Below, in pieces: positions 6,950 through 14,839 of a DNA stretch of 34,760 nucleotides. The DNA is from Labilibaculum sp. GTDB taxonomy: Bacteria; Bacteroidota; Bacteroidia; Bacteroidales; Marinifilaceae. The stretch lies in the NCBI GenBank assembly GCA_016760525.1, contig JAESUW010000046.1, forward strand, positions 1 through 34,760. Reading direction: 5' to 3'. The notes below the pieces were generated by a model. It had not been told where the DNA came from. It saw nothing but the letters and a program-made list of their open reading frames with translations, and searched no databases. Made by a program: the position numbers and the translations under genes. The stretch's first letter is position 1, and the number at the start of each line of letters is the position of its first letter.

Positions 6950-8206
6950 ATGAAAATAAAAAAGAGTTTTTTTATTAAACAAAAAGTGATATTTGTTTTA
7001 TTACTCTTTAGCTTTTTTGCCTTTGGAGGAATCATTTATACTTTTAGAACCAGTGCTGTGCTTGATTCTAAGCACATCCAATTAATCGAATTTTCAGAGA
7101 AAGTAGAAATAGAAGTTTTTAATGGGAGAATTAAAATGGAAGAACTTCTAAGTGGTAATAAAACCATTAACGATAGTTCTGTTTATGAGAGTTTTGCAAG
7201 AGCCGATAAGTATATAGTAGATATCGAGCAAATAATTTCAGACTCTAAAACAATTAAATTAGAAAGGGAGAATAGCTTTCTTTATCAACTCGCCGAATTA
7301 AGACTGTTAATTCATCAGCTTAAAGACATTATTCGTACTAAAATAAACAAGGATGTGAATAGATTTGAATTAAACTTAGCCGATTCATATCTTAATTTCA
7401 CACTTAAATTTGATGAATATGAAAAAGCCCTGCATTCCAATATCAACGAAAGTAATTATCGCTTAAAGCGTGAGATATTTATTCTTCTTACCAGCATATT
7501 CATTATACTTATTATTAGTTTGGTTTTAATAGTTCGATTAATGGATTCTTTGATTAAAACCAATCGTATACTTCTTCTCAATACAATAAAAGTGGAGCAA
7601 AGTGAGCGTCGCAGAATAGCAATGGATCTTCACGATGGTTTAGGGGCAATGTTATCGAGTGTGGGCCTTTATAGTAAGATTTTGGAGAAAGAATTTAAGG
7701 ATGATGTGAATACACTTGCTAAACTAAGTCAAATTACCTCCTTATCAAATCAGGCTTTACAAACTGTTTCCGAAGTAATTAATAATCTGAATCCATCAAT
7801 TTTAAATCGTTATGATCTTGTTGAATCCCTAAATAGACTCTGTGCACGAGTTAATAGTATCGGCAATATTAAACTCCACCTGGAATCGAAGAAGTACATT
7901 GGAGAGATGAATAAGAGTACCGAGGTAATTCTTTATCGAATTATTGGTGAGTTAATCAATAATACCATAAAGCATGCAAATGCAACCAAAGCTTTCATCA
8001 CTATAAATGGTAATACCAAAGTTATCCTTCATTATCAGGATAATGGTTTGGGTTTTGACAGCAGAAAGTTATCATTGCATGAAATGAAGGGAATGGGCTT
8101 GCTGAACATAATTGATCGGGTTGAATCCATAGGAGGCGATTGTTTAATTAATACAGGTCCGGGGAACGGATTCGAAATCACAATTGAATTAGGAATTGAA
8201 AAGTAA
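6950..8206 (+). CDS. Sensor histidine kinase, NarL/HisKA_3 type
   Basis: A 418-residue membrane sensor kinase from the ATG at 6950; the longer TTG start is rejected because the promoter element overlaps it. TM1 is at about 13-32 and TM2 at about 176-196. Between them is an extracytoplasmic region of about 140 residues, mostly helical, of no family I recognise (a four-helix-bundle sensor is plausible). The HisKA_3 box ERRRIAMDLHDGLGA carries the phospho-accepting H228. The HATPase domain follows with the N box (ELINNTIKHA), DNGLGF 364-369 and GMGLLNI 381-387. It would autophosphorylate and pass phosphate to the regulator encoded 5 bases downstream. The signal is unknown; neighbours suggest ionic or general stress. 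Confidence 0.92.
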   Translation: MKIKKSFFIKQKVIFVLLLFSFFAFGGIIYTFRTSAVLDSKHIQLIEFSEKVEIEVFNGRIKMEELLSGNKTINDSSVYESFARADKYIVDIEQIISDSKTIKLERENSFLYQLAELRLLIHQLKDIIRTKINKDVNRFELNLADSYLNFTLKFDEYEKALHSNINESNYRLKREIFILLTSIFIILIISLVLIVRLMDSLIKTNRILLLNTIKVEQSERRRIAMDLHDGLGAMLSSVGLYSKILEKEFKDDVNTLAKLSQITSLSNQALQTVSEVINNLNPSILNRYDLVESLNRLCARVNSIGNIKLHLESKKYIGEMNKSTEVILYRIIGELINNTIKHANATKAFITINGNTKVILHYQDNGLGFDSRKLSLHEMKGMGLLNIIDRVESIGGDCLINTGPGNGFEITIELGIEK

Positions 8207-8211
8207 ATAAT

Positions 8212-8865
8212 ATGGAAACAATTAAAGTTATTTTGGTCGACGATCATAAGATATTTAGAGACGGATTTCGTCTTTTGCTACAAAGTTTCCCATATGTTGA
8301 AGTGATTGATGAAGCCTCGAATGGTTTGGAATTGTTAAAAGTGCTTGAGGTTCATATTCCTGATATTATTTTCATGGACATTAATATGCCTCGTGTTGAT
8401 GGAGTGGAAGCAAGTAAAAGAGCACTAAAGAAATATCCCGATCTTAAAATTATTGCGCTTACTACCTTTCTCGATGATGATTACCTGGAGCAAATGTTAA
8501 TGGCAGGAGTTGAAGCTTATATGTTGAAGAATGCGGATTTAGAGGAGTTCGAAAAAGCTATTTTGAAAGTATACTCAGGGGGAAACTATTTCTCATCTGA
8601 AATTGTGGCATTACTATCTGAGAAGTTAAATATCCTTCGAAGTCGGAAAATTCAACAAATGGAATTGCCGGTATTTACCGATCGCGAGAAAGAAATTCTT
8701 GAATTAATTTGCAAAGGATTCGGGAATAAAGAAATTGCAGAAAAAACTTTTATAAGTACTAAAACAGTGGAAAAACACAAAAGCAGTCTTTTTCAAAAGA
8801 CAGGCGCCTTAAATACTGTAAATTTGGTGATCTATAGCTTTAAACACCAAATAGTGAATTTCTAA
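8212..8865 (+). CDS. LuxR/NarL-family response regulator
   Basis: A 217-residue two-component regulator. The receiver domain (1-120) has the acidic pair D10/D11, phospho-acceptor D56 in FMDINMP, the switch Thr around 84-85 and K106. The C-terminal LuxR-type HTH at about 155-212 contains the usual FTDREKEILELICKGFGNKE start and the recognition helix region STKTVEKHKSSLFQKTG. It starts 5 bases after the kinase stop codon, so the two form one operon and are presumably cognate partners. Likely targets are the flanking uspA-like gene and nhaA, both of which have an AGTAGGG-WW-TTCCCC box upstream; this target assignment is inference. Confidence 0.94.
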   Translation: METIKVILVDDHKIFRDGFRLLLQSFPYVEVIDEASNGLELLKVLEVHIPDIIFMDINMPRVDGVEASKRALKKYPDLKIIALTTFLDDDYLEQMLMAGVEAYMLKNADLEEFEKAILKVYSGGNYFSSEIVALLSEKLNILRSRKIQQMELPVFTDREKEILELICKGFGNKEIAEKTFISTKTVEKHKSSLFQKTGALNTVNLVIYSFKHQIVNF

Positions 8866-8901
8866 TCTGCTTTTTCAGAAGTGTAATTATTTCAATAAAT
8901 G

Positions 8902-8930
8902 TTCATACAGATAATCAACATCTGTATGAA
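8902..8930. terminator. Hairpin after the response regulator
   Basis: TTCATACAGAT (8902-8912) and ATCTGTATGAA (8920-8930) form a perfect 11-bp stem with a 7-base loop. Only a delayed, short T-run follows (TTTTATTTTA from about 8940), so it is a probable but not typical terminator. Confidence 0.55.
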
Positions 8931-8968
8931 ACCACATGTTTTATTTTATTGTAATTCTTACTCATAAG

Positions 8969-9013
8969 TAGGGATTTCCCCATTGTCTACTTCTCGTTTT
9001 ACGCCTACTTTCG
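8969..9013. promoter_or_regulatory. Candidate regulator site and promoter of nhaA
   Basis: AGTAGGG-AT-TTCCCC at 8969-8983 matches the box upstream of the uspA-like gene. Two further reversed half sites, CTACTTC (8989-8995) and CCTACTT (9005-9011), follow. TACTTTCG at 9006-9013 is a one-mismatch TAnnTTTG element, about 90 bases upstream of the nhaA start. The promoter assignment is weaker than the shared box. Confidence 0.45.
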
Positions 9014-9102
9014 TGAGATATTAAACCAATTGGATGTTTAGTGTCGGTTTAATTTCCCTATTAGAGTTAGGATTGATTTTGAGTGAGAATTAAAAAGAAA
9101 TA

Positions 9103-10434
9103 ATGATACAATTTTTGAAGAAAAAACGAATATTTGATAGAATTAAGGATCCTCTTGTTGAATTTGTAAGACTGGAAGCATTTGGAGGAATTGTTTTGAT
9201 GTTTTTTACCATTCTGGCCATAGGCTTGACCAATTCTATATTTGGAGAATCCTTTTTAGCCTACTGGAAACAGAATTTCGGGATTAAATTTGGTGATTGG
9301 GGATTTAGCAAGAGTCTACTGCATTGGATTAATGACGGTTTAATGGCGGTTTTCTTCTTTGTCGTAGGATTGGAAATAAAAAGAGAATTACTTACAGGAG
9401 GTTTGTCGTCGGTAAAAAAAGCCAGTTTACCTATTTTTGGGGCTATTGGAGGTATGGTAATACCTGCATTGGTATATATTAGTTTGAATCAAACAGGATC
9501 AGGAACACATGGCTGGGGAATCCCGATGGCTACAGATATTGCCTTTGCTTTAGGAATACTTCTTCTTCTGGGTAAAAGAATTCCTACTTCACTTAAACTT
9601 CTGTTAACCTCTATTGCAATTGTTGATGATATAGGTGCCGTAATTGTAATTGCTCTTTATTATACAAGTGAAATAGATTGGGTATATCTTCTTTATGGTG
9701 GTGGTATATATGCCGTTTTGTGGATCATTAATTTGTTAAAAGTCAGAAGCCTGCCTGTTTTTCTATTTTTGGGTGTGTTGCTCTGGTTTGCCCTGCTAAA
9801 ATCGGGTGTTCATGCAACACTTGCAGGTATTCTATTAGCCTTCACAATACCCGCCAGAGCAAATCGGGATGTTTTTGAATTCATTCGATCCAATATAGTT
9901 CTATTGGAACAACTTGGAACTACTCTTGTAAAAGATAAAAAATCAAAAGAGAAAAATATACAATCTTCAATTACAGCAGTAAAAGGGAATTGCATTGAGG
10001 TAATATCACCATTACAAAGATTAGAACATTTGTTTCATCCATGGGTAGCCTACTTAATCGTCCCTCTATTTGCTTTTTCCAATGCAGGAGTAATTATAAA
10101 TGGAGATTTAATGAGTAAAGTTTTTGATCCTATCTCTCTTGGTATAATTTTAGGTCTGTTTCTGGGTAAACCTCTAGGTATTTTTCTGTTTTCCTATTTA
10201 GGCGTAAAAATAGGCATAGCTCAGAAACCTCAAAAAATTTGTTGGTCCCAGATTATTGGAATCGGTTTTCTGGGTGGAATTGGTTTTACCATGTCCTTCT
10301 TTGTTTCTCAACTTGCCTTTTCTGATCCAATGATTTTAAATCAAGCAAAAATTGCTGTGCTAATAGCATCAGTTATGTCAGGCCTATTAGGATTTATTAT
10401 CTTAAAAATAGTTAATAATAAATCAACAAAATAA
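9103..10434 (+). CDS. nhaA: Na+/H+ antiporter NhaA
   Basis: NhaA exports Na+ (or Li+) in exchange for protons across the inner membrane, for pH and salt homeostasis. The 443-residue protein has the hydrophobic pattern of the family. The key acidic residues are present: D145 in MATDIAFALG and the pair D175/D176 in AIVDDIGAV. The C-terminal GIGFLGGIGFTMSFFVSQLAF motif is also typical. It is longer than the roughly 390-residue E. coli protein, mainly because of a charged insertion at about 272-300 (KDKKSKEKN and following), which would be a cytoplasmic loop. A terminator follows closely. The shared box upstream suggests control by the neighbouring two-component system. Confidence 0.97.
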   Translation: MIQFLKKKRIFDRIKDPLVEFVRLEAFGGIVLMFFTILAIGLTNSIFGESFLAYWKQNFGIKFGDWGFSKSLLHWINDGLMAVFFFVVGLEIKRELLTGGLSSVKKASLPIFGAIGGMVIPALVYISLNQTGSGTHGWGIPMATDIAFALGILLLLGKRIPTSLKLLLTSIAIVDDIGAVIVIALYYTSEIDWVYLLYGGGIYAVLWIINLLKVRSLPVFLFLGVLLWFALLKSGVHATLAGILLAFTIPARANRDVFEFIRSNIVLLEQLGTTLVKDKKSKEKNIQSSITAVKGNCIEVISPLQRLEHLFHPWVAYLIVPLFAFSNAGVIINGDLMSKVFDPISLGIILGLFLGKPLGIFLFSYLGVKIGIAQKPQKICWSQIIGIGFLGGIGFTMSFFVSQLAFSDPMILNQAKIAVLIASVMSGLLGFIILKIVNNKSTK

Positions 10435-10462
10435 ACGTTTTTCATAGTTTAATTAATTTTTT

Positions 10463-10497
10463 GAAGGCTGAAGCGTGAGTTTCGGCCTTCTTGTTTT
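10463..10497 (+). terminator. Intrinsic terminator of nhaA
   Basis: GAAGGCTGAA (10463-10472) pairs with TTCGGCCTTC (10481-10490), 10 bp with one G-U pair and an 8-base loop. TTGTTTT follows. Confidence 0.85.
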
Positions 10498-10675
10498 AAT
10501 TAATTGATGTAACATTCATGAAATTTTATTTTTTATTGACAATGTGATGAACTTGAAATTCAGCAAGTTTAGTCCTGTATTGCCTATTAATAAAGAGTTG
10601 TAGTGATATTTTTCTTTTGAAAATGTTTGAAGGGAAAGAAAAAATCCCCATCTTTGCATCGCAATCAAATGAAAC

Positions 10676-10757
10676 GCGGATGTGGCGTAATTGGTAGCCG
10701 CGCTAGACTTAGGATCTAGTGCCGAGAGGCGTGGGGGTTCGAGTCCCTTCATCCGTA
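10676..10757 (+). tRNA. tRNA-Leu (anticodon UAG)
   Basis: The acceptor arms GCGGATG and CATCCGT pair (the end pair is G-U), with discriminator A at 10757. The anticodon stem CTAGA/TCTAG encloses the loop CTTAGGA, giving anticodon TAG, which reads CTN-type leucine codons. A long class II variable arm (GCCGAGAGGC) and a TTCGAGT T-loop confirm a leucine tRNA. The 3' CCA is not encoded. Confidence 0.95.
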
Positions 10758-10796
10758 CAAAAGATCGATACGAAAGTGTTGATCTTTTTTTTTTTG
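10758..10796 (+). terminator. Terminator of tRNA-Leu
   Basis: AAAAGATCGATAC and GTGTTGATCTTTT pair over 13 positions (two G-U) around a GAAA tetraloop and are followed by a run of about 11 T. It begins right after the tRNA discriminator base. Confidence 0.9.
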
Positions 10797-10859
10797 CATT
10801 AATTCGAAACATCCGGTTCAAGATTTTCTTTGTATCTTCTTTCACTCAATTGTCTTACT

Positions 10860-11804
10860 ATGAAGCAACGATACACTCTTAGCCAAATTCTGGGAATTAA
10901 GCATCCAATACTTCTTGCTCCAATGTTTTTAATATCCAATGCCAAAATGGTAATTGCGGCTTTGCAATGTGGTTGTACTGCAGCTATTCCTGCTCTCAAT
11001 TATCGCACAAATAAGGAATTACGAGAGGCCATATTGGAAATAAGGAAGGCGACATTAAAACCATTTGGTATCAATTTAATTGTGAATAAATCCAATCCTA
11101 AATATAGAACTCAATTAAAAACTTTACTTGAGTTAAATGTGGATTTTATCATTACCTCCTTAGGAAATCCAAAAGATGTTATAATTGCTTGCAAACCGTT
11201 AGGAATTAAGGTTTTTTGTGATGTTACAGATGTCGTTTATGCTCAAAAAGCAGAGCAATTGGGAGCAGATGCGATTATTGCAGTTAATTCGCAAGCTGGT
11301 GGGCATTGTGGTGATTTTTCCGCAAAAAAATTAATATCTCAATTGATTCGCTCTACCACATTACCGATTATTTCTGCTGGAGGCATTAGCAATAAAATGC
11401 ATGTTAAACAAATGATAGAGTGGGGTGCCTCAGGAGTTTCTGTTGGAACTGTTTTTATTGCCACTCACGAATCTGATGTTTCTCAGGAGTACAAGCAAGC
11501 CATAATTCAATATGCTTCAACAGATATTGTGAAATCAACAAAATTAACAGGATCACCACTCACAGTAATTAATACTTCCTATGTACAGAGGATAGGCACG
11601 AAAGCTAATTTTTTGGAATGGTTGGTTGCTAATAGTCCTATTCTTAAGAAATATGCAAAACTGATTCTTGCCTGGCAAGGGATGAATAAGGTGAAAAAAT
11701 CAGCATTTAAAGCAAGCTATCAAAATGTGTGGTGCGCAGGGCCAAGCATCGATGCTGTCAAAAGCATTCGCTCTGTTCGGGATGTAATTAGTGATTTAAT
11801 ATAA
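10860..11804 (+). CDS. Nitronate monooxygenase / NPD-family FMN flavoprotein
   Basis: A 314-residue TIM-barrel flavoprotein of the 2-nitropropane dioxygenase family. These bind FMN and oxidise alkyl nitronates; many members have unknown physiological substrates. The start at the ATG at 10860 gives MKQRYTLSQILGIKHPILLAP, the normal family opening; the frame opens earlier at a TTG, which adds residues unlike the family. The signature QAGGHCG (145-151) contains the catalytic His149, and SAGGI (172-176) and VSVGTVFIATHES (193-205) form the FMN phosphate site. It converges with the DUF6155 gene, 19 bases between stops, with no obvious terminator in between. The substrate cannot be told from sequence. 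Confidence 0.85.
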   Translation: MKQRYTLSQILGIKHPILLAPMFLISNAKMVIAALQCGCTAAIPALNYRTNKELREAILEIRKATLKPFGINLIVNKSNPKYRTQLKTLLELNVDFIITSLGNPKDVIIACKPLGIKVFCDVTDVVYAQKAEQLGADAIIAVNSQAGGHCGDFSAKKLISQLIRSTTLPIISAGGISNKMHVKQMIEWGASGVSVGTVFIATHESDVSQEYKQAIIQYASTDIVKSTKLTGSPLTVINTSYVQRIGTKANFLEWLVANSPILKKYAKLILAWQGMNKVKKSAFKASYQNVWCAGPSIDAVKSIRSVRDVISDLI

Positions 11805-11823
11805 ATAAGTGGAATAGATTTGT

Positions 11824-12327
11824 TTATTTGATTAACCTTTCGAATCCTCGCCAACCAATCCAATTCTGTTCTGTCACATCATCTGCAATTCGAATTAGTC
11901 GATTGTTATATTCGTTTCTAATCCCATTTTCATTGATATACGTAACAGCCTCGGCAAATGATTTAAGCATACTTTTATAAAAGGCTTCCTGCTTAACGTA
12001 TTTCTCTGAAGTATAAGTTATTGCAATTTCAATGTGATAGAGCATTACATCAGCAATCAAGTTTGGTTCTACACCAAGTTTTTTAAAGTGGCGAATGAAT
12101 TTTTGAGCCACTGAGCGTCTCATTTTCGCTTTACGGCTCGATACAGGAAAGTATTCTTTCGAAACTTTGAATTTACACTCTTCCAGTAATTTGTTTTCCT
12201 GAGGATTAAATGCAAAATCGTAAAACTCCTTTACATCTTTAAACCTGGAATAAAGATCGGTAATTTGTTCTTGAAGTTGATTTTTATTCAGATGCTGAAG
12301 ATATTCTTTTAAGTCTCTTTTACTCAT
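11824..12327 (-). CDS. DUF6155 family protein
   Basis: A 167-residue soluble protein of a Bacteroidota family of unknown function. Recognisable features are the opening SKRDLKEYLQHLNKNQLQEQI, the FAFNPQENKLLEECKFKVSKEYFP segment at about 60-83 and a mostly helical remainder. The RKAKMRRSVAQKFIRHFKKLG stretch (95-115) is strongly basic and might bind nucleic acid or an anionic partner; this is only inferred from charge. It is monocistronic. A long bipartite hairpin lies about 26 bases upstream of the start codon at 12353-12406 and may control it. Confidence 0.75.
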   Translation of the reverse strand: MSKRDLKEYLQHLNKNQLQEQITDLYSRFKDVKEFYDFAFNPQENKLLEECKFKVSKEYFPVSSRKAKMRRSVAQKFIRHFKKLGVEPNLIADVMLYHIEIAITYTSEKYVKQEAFYKSMLKSFAEAVTYINENGIRNEYNNRLIRIADDVTEQNWIGWRGFERLIK

Positions 12328-13118
12328 GTTTTTTTCACTAAAAATTTAAGCTTGTACCAGAAATGTAAATTTACTAATAAAATTATGCCTTTTTATTAGT
12401 GGTACAGAAGTTTTATTGGATTCGCTAACAGAATAATTGTTTTAAAACACTCTTGTTATTTCTTATGATGAATATGCCAAATCGAAGTAGTTTGTTTAAT
12501 TAAAATTAATAATAAGCACTATTTATAAGCTGTTTTATATTTTAATCTACAGAAAAACCACCCTGATTGTTATTTTAGGTGCGTTAGTGTAAAATGACTA
12601 GATCATGTACTGTGACTTCAGTAAATTTATTTTGTTGATTAAAGAGAAGATAATGGTGCTTTATTATGATTTTAAAACGTTAAAAGTTATGATTTGTCCT
12701 AGTACCAGTAAGAAACATTTATTTTTATTTAACATTTAAGAATAAACCTTAAAATACAACTGTGAATAACGCACATAATTTTTTTAGATTATTCCTTGTT
12801 AATTGTGGTATTCAACTATATCACTTAGTGCAATCTCCTATTCGAAGAGATAAAATATCATATCCTCTGGTTTTCAATTTACCCATAGCTATTCATATTA
12901 TTTTCAGTCAATCAGTAAAAAATATATTGGGTGAAAGCTACCATCCATTAATTCGATTATATACAATTGAAAATAAGAATGCATCTTTTTTTTGTGAAAA
13001 ATTAATTGAAAAATAAACGATATAAACCTGATGAAGTTTTGAATTTTTCAAATTACAACCATAACTATTCAATAAAAACTTTATCGAAATATTCATTTAA
13101 ACCTTAAAAAATACAACG
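12328..13118. other. Long intergenic region before the curlin-repeat gene
   Basis: About 790 bases, very A/T-rich. It contains (a) a bipartite hairpin next to the DUF6155 start: TGTACC/GGTACA outside (12353-12358, 12401-12406) and ACTAATAAAA/TTTTATTAGT inside (12373-12382, 12391-12400). It also contains (b) a near copy of the curlin gene's own 5' leader: TAAACCTTAAAATACAAC at 12743-12760 against TAAACCTTAAAAAATACAAC at 13098-13117. A GTG-started open frame of 84 codons (12762-13016) follows the first copy, but its product has no signal peptide, no curlin repeats and no recognised family. I treat it as doubtful. No clean TAnnTTTG promoter was found. Confidence 0.5.
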
Positions 13119-14558
13119 ATGAAAAAATTAATGTTAATTATGATCACTGTAGTTCTTGCTGCAAGTGTATCTTTAGCTCAAGCTAACCTTTCAGAGGTTA
13201 TACAAGATGGAACAGACCAAGAAGCAACGGTTGAGCAGGTTGGTGTTTGGAATTACAGTGAGATCAATCAATCGGGACAATTAAACATTGCTGCTACTAC
13301 TCAATTTGGCAATTTAAATTTTTCTTTTATTGATCAAATTAGTAGTGATTGGGTAGAAGCTTATGTTGAGCAAGACGGATTCTTAAATTTCTCTTCTGTA
13401 TATCAAAATAGTGTTTGGGACATCGCAAATGTAATTCAAGTAGGAGATTTCAATATTTCCTACGTTGAACAAGTAAACAATTTTTATTCAGACGCATTAA
13501 TTGATCAATTAGGTGATTATAACTGGGCAAAAGTTGATCAAGCTGATGGTTATGTTGATTTTGGTGCTATTATTCAAACGGGAGAATTCAATGAGGCCAG
13601 AATTAGTCAATTTGATGGATATGCAAATTGGGCTGCTATTATTGAAGATGGATCGCTAAATTTAGCAGATGTTTATCAAGAAGGTGGCGAATTTAATACG
13701 TCTTATGTAACTCAGACTGGATTTGATAATTGGGCATTTACAACTCAAATTGGTGGAGCAGGTAACGATATAGAAGTAGAGCAATATGAGAATAGCAATA
13801 CTGCATATATAGACCAATATGAGGGTGTTATGAATAGTGCTTATGTTGGGCAAGAAGGTGACTGGAATTGGGCAAATATTTATCAAGAAGAAGGATCTGA
13901 AAATTTTGCTGGAATAGCTCAGATTGGGAATGATAATGATGCATCGATTACTCAATTGCGAGGAGAGTTAAATTGGGCAGGATTAGTTCAGCTAGGAGAT
14001 TTTAATATTGCAGAAGCTATTCAGACAGATGGTTTAGGTAACGAAGCGTACGCAGAGCAGGCAGGTAATGAAAATACTGTAATGATGCAACAAGTAGGCG
14101 GTGAGGGAAATCTTGCTGAGGTATTTCAAATTGGTGATGGAAATTATTCATATACTAAACAAATTGATGGAATAAACAACACCATTTTTGTATTGCAGGA
14201 GGGAACAATGAATTATACTGAAACTTATCAGATTGGTGGCGGAGCGAATTTAGCTAGTGTAGGTCAATTGGGTTATGGTAACTATTCTGGTATCTTACAA
14301 GAGGAAGTAACAAACTCAATTGCTGATGTTTTTCAAGATGGTGAGCTTAACGAATCTGTTATTCTGCAATACAATGGTAATAATAATGTTGCTGTAGTTA
14401 CTCAATTTGGAGATTTTAATTATTCTGGAATTTTACAGGATGGTTCTGACAATGTAGCAGAAGTTTATCAATCAGGTAATTATCATTCAAGTGTTGTAAT
14501 GCAATATGGTATTGGTAATAGTGCAATTGTTGATCAAGCAAATTCACTAAATCCATAA
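13119..14558 (+). CDS. Secreted curlin-repeat (amyloid-like) protein
   Basis: A 479-residue exported protein. Residues 1-20 are a signal peptide (KK, hydrophobic core, then cleavage after SLAQA or nearby). The rest is an almost unbroken array of half-repeats ending in Gln, in the style of CsgA/CsgB curlin repeats: hydrophobic-x-hydrophobic-x-Q, then G/D-x-x-N. By eye there are about 39 half-repeats. From about residue 130 they alternate between 11 and 12 residues, giving a 23-residue full repeat, about 19 of them; CsgA of E. coli has five of about 22. Such repeats stack as a beta-solenoid and polymerise into extracellular fibres. No csgE/F/G-like secretion genes are in the window. Composition is low in Lys/Arg and rich in Asn, Gln, Gly and Tyr, unlike its neighbours. 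Confidence 0.88.
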   Translation: MKKLMLIMITVVLAASVSLAQANLSEVIQDGTDQEATVEQVGVWNYSEINQSGQLNIAATTQFGNLNFSFIDQISSDWVEAYVEQDGFLNFSSVYQNSVWDIANVIQVGDFNISYVEQVNNFYSDALIDQLGDYNWAKVDQADGYVDFGAIIQTGEFNEARISQFDGYANWAAIIEDGSLNLADVYQEGGEFNTSYVTQTGFDNWAFTTQIGGAGNDIEVEQYENSNTAYIDQYEGVMNSAYVGQEGDWNWANIYQEEGSENFAGIAQIGNDNDASITQLRGELNWAGLVQLGDFNIAEAIQTDGLGNEAYAEQAGNENTVMMQQVGGEGNLAEVFQIGDGNYSYTKQIDGINNTIFVLQEGTMNYTETYQIGGGANLASVGQLGYGNYSGILQEEVTNSIADVFQDGELNESVILQYNGNNNVAVVTQFGDFNYSGILQDGSDNVAEVYQSGNYHSSVVMQYGIGNSAIVDQANSLNP

Positions 14559-14710
14559 TTAGAATATTTTAGTTGTTTTTAGAAATTTAAAGACAGCTAA
14601 TACTATTGAAGTTGATTTTATTAAAGGTTTAATCAGTTTCAATAAAGATAAAATTTGTAATTTGTGTGGTTGTAAATTACGAAAGTGAATTGGATTTTAT
14701 TAAGAGCAAG

Positions 14711-14747
14711 ATAAGGAATGTTCATTTTGAGCATTCCTTATTTGTTT
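14711..14747 (+). terminator. Terminator of the curlin-repeat gene
   Basis: ATAAGGAATG (14711-14720) and CATTCCTTAT (14732-14741) form a perfect 10-bp stem, followed by TTGTTT. It lies about 150 bases beyond the stop codon, so the mRNA has a long 3' untranslated part. Confidence 0.75.
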
Positions 14748-14754
14748 ATATACA

Positions 14755-14798
14755 AAGAACCGATAGCTATCTTTGTCGAGATTAAACTATCGGTTCTT
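14755..14798 (-). terminator. Hairpin downstream of gltBD
   Basis: AAGAACCGATAG (14755-14766) and CTATCGGTTCTT (14787-14798) form a perfect 12-bp inverted repeat with a 20-base loop. It is about 40 bases past the gltD stop. On the minus strand it is followed by TTTGTATATAAAC, a weak T-run, so termination is likely but not certain. Confidence 0.6.
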
Positions 14799-14839
14799 AC
14801 CACTTAACTGCCTATGTTTAGTGTAACTTATTACATTTT

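Noticed and set aside
10676-10757. tRNA-Leu as an attachment site for an integrated element
   Set aside because: No integrase is adjacent and no second copy of the tRNA 3' end was seen in the following sequence.
10516-10845. Open frame of 109 codons on the minus strand across the tRNA-Leu
   Set aside because: It is antisense to the tRNA; the translated stretch (GLEPPRLSALDPKSSAATNYATS) is the familiar false protein produced by leucine tRNA complements.
12762-13016. 84-codon frame with a GTG start before the curlin gene
   Set aside because: No recognised domain, no signal peptide and a rare start codon. The only support is the duplicated leader, so it is not listed as a gene.
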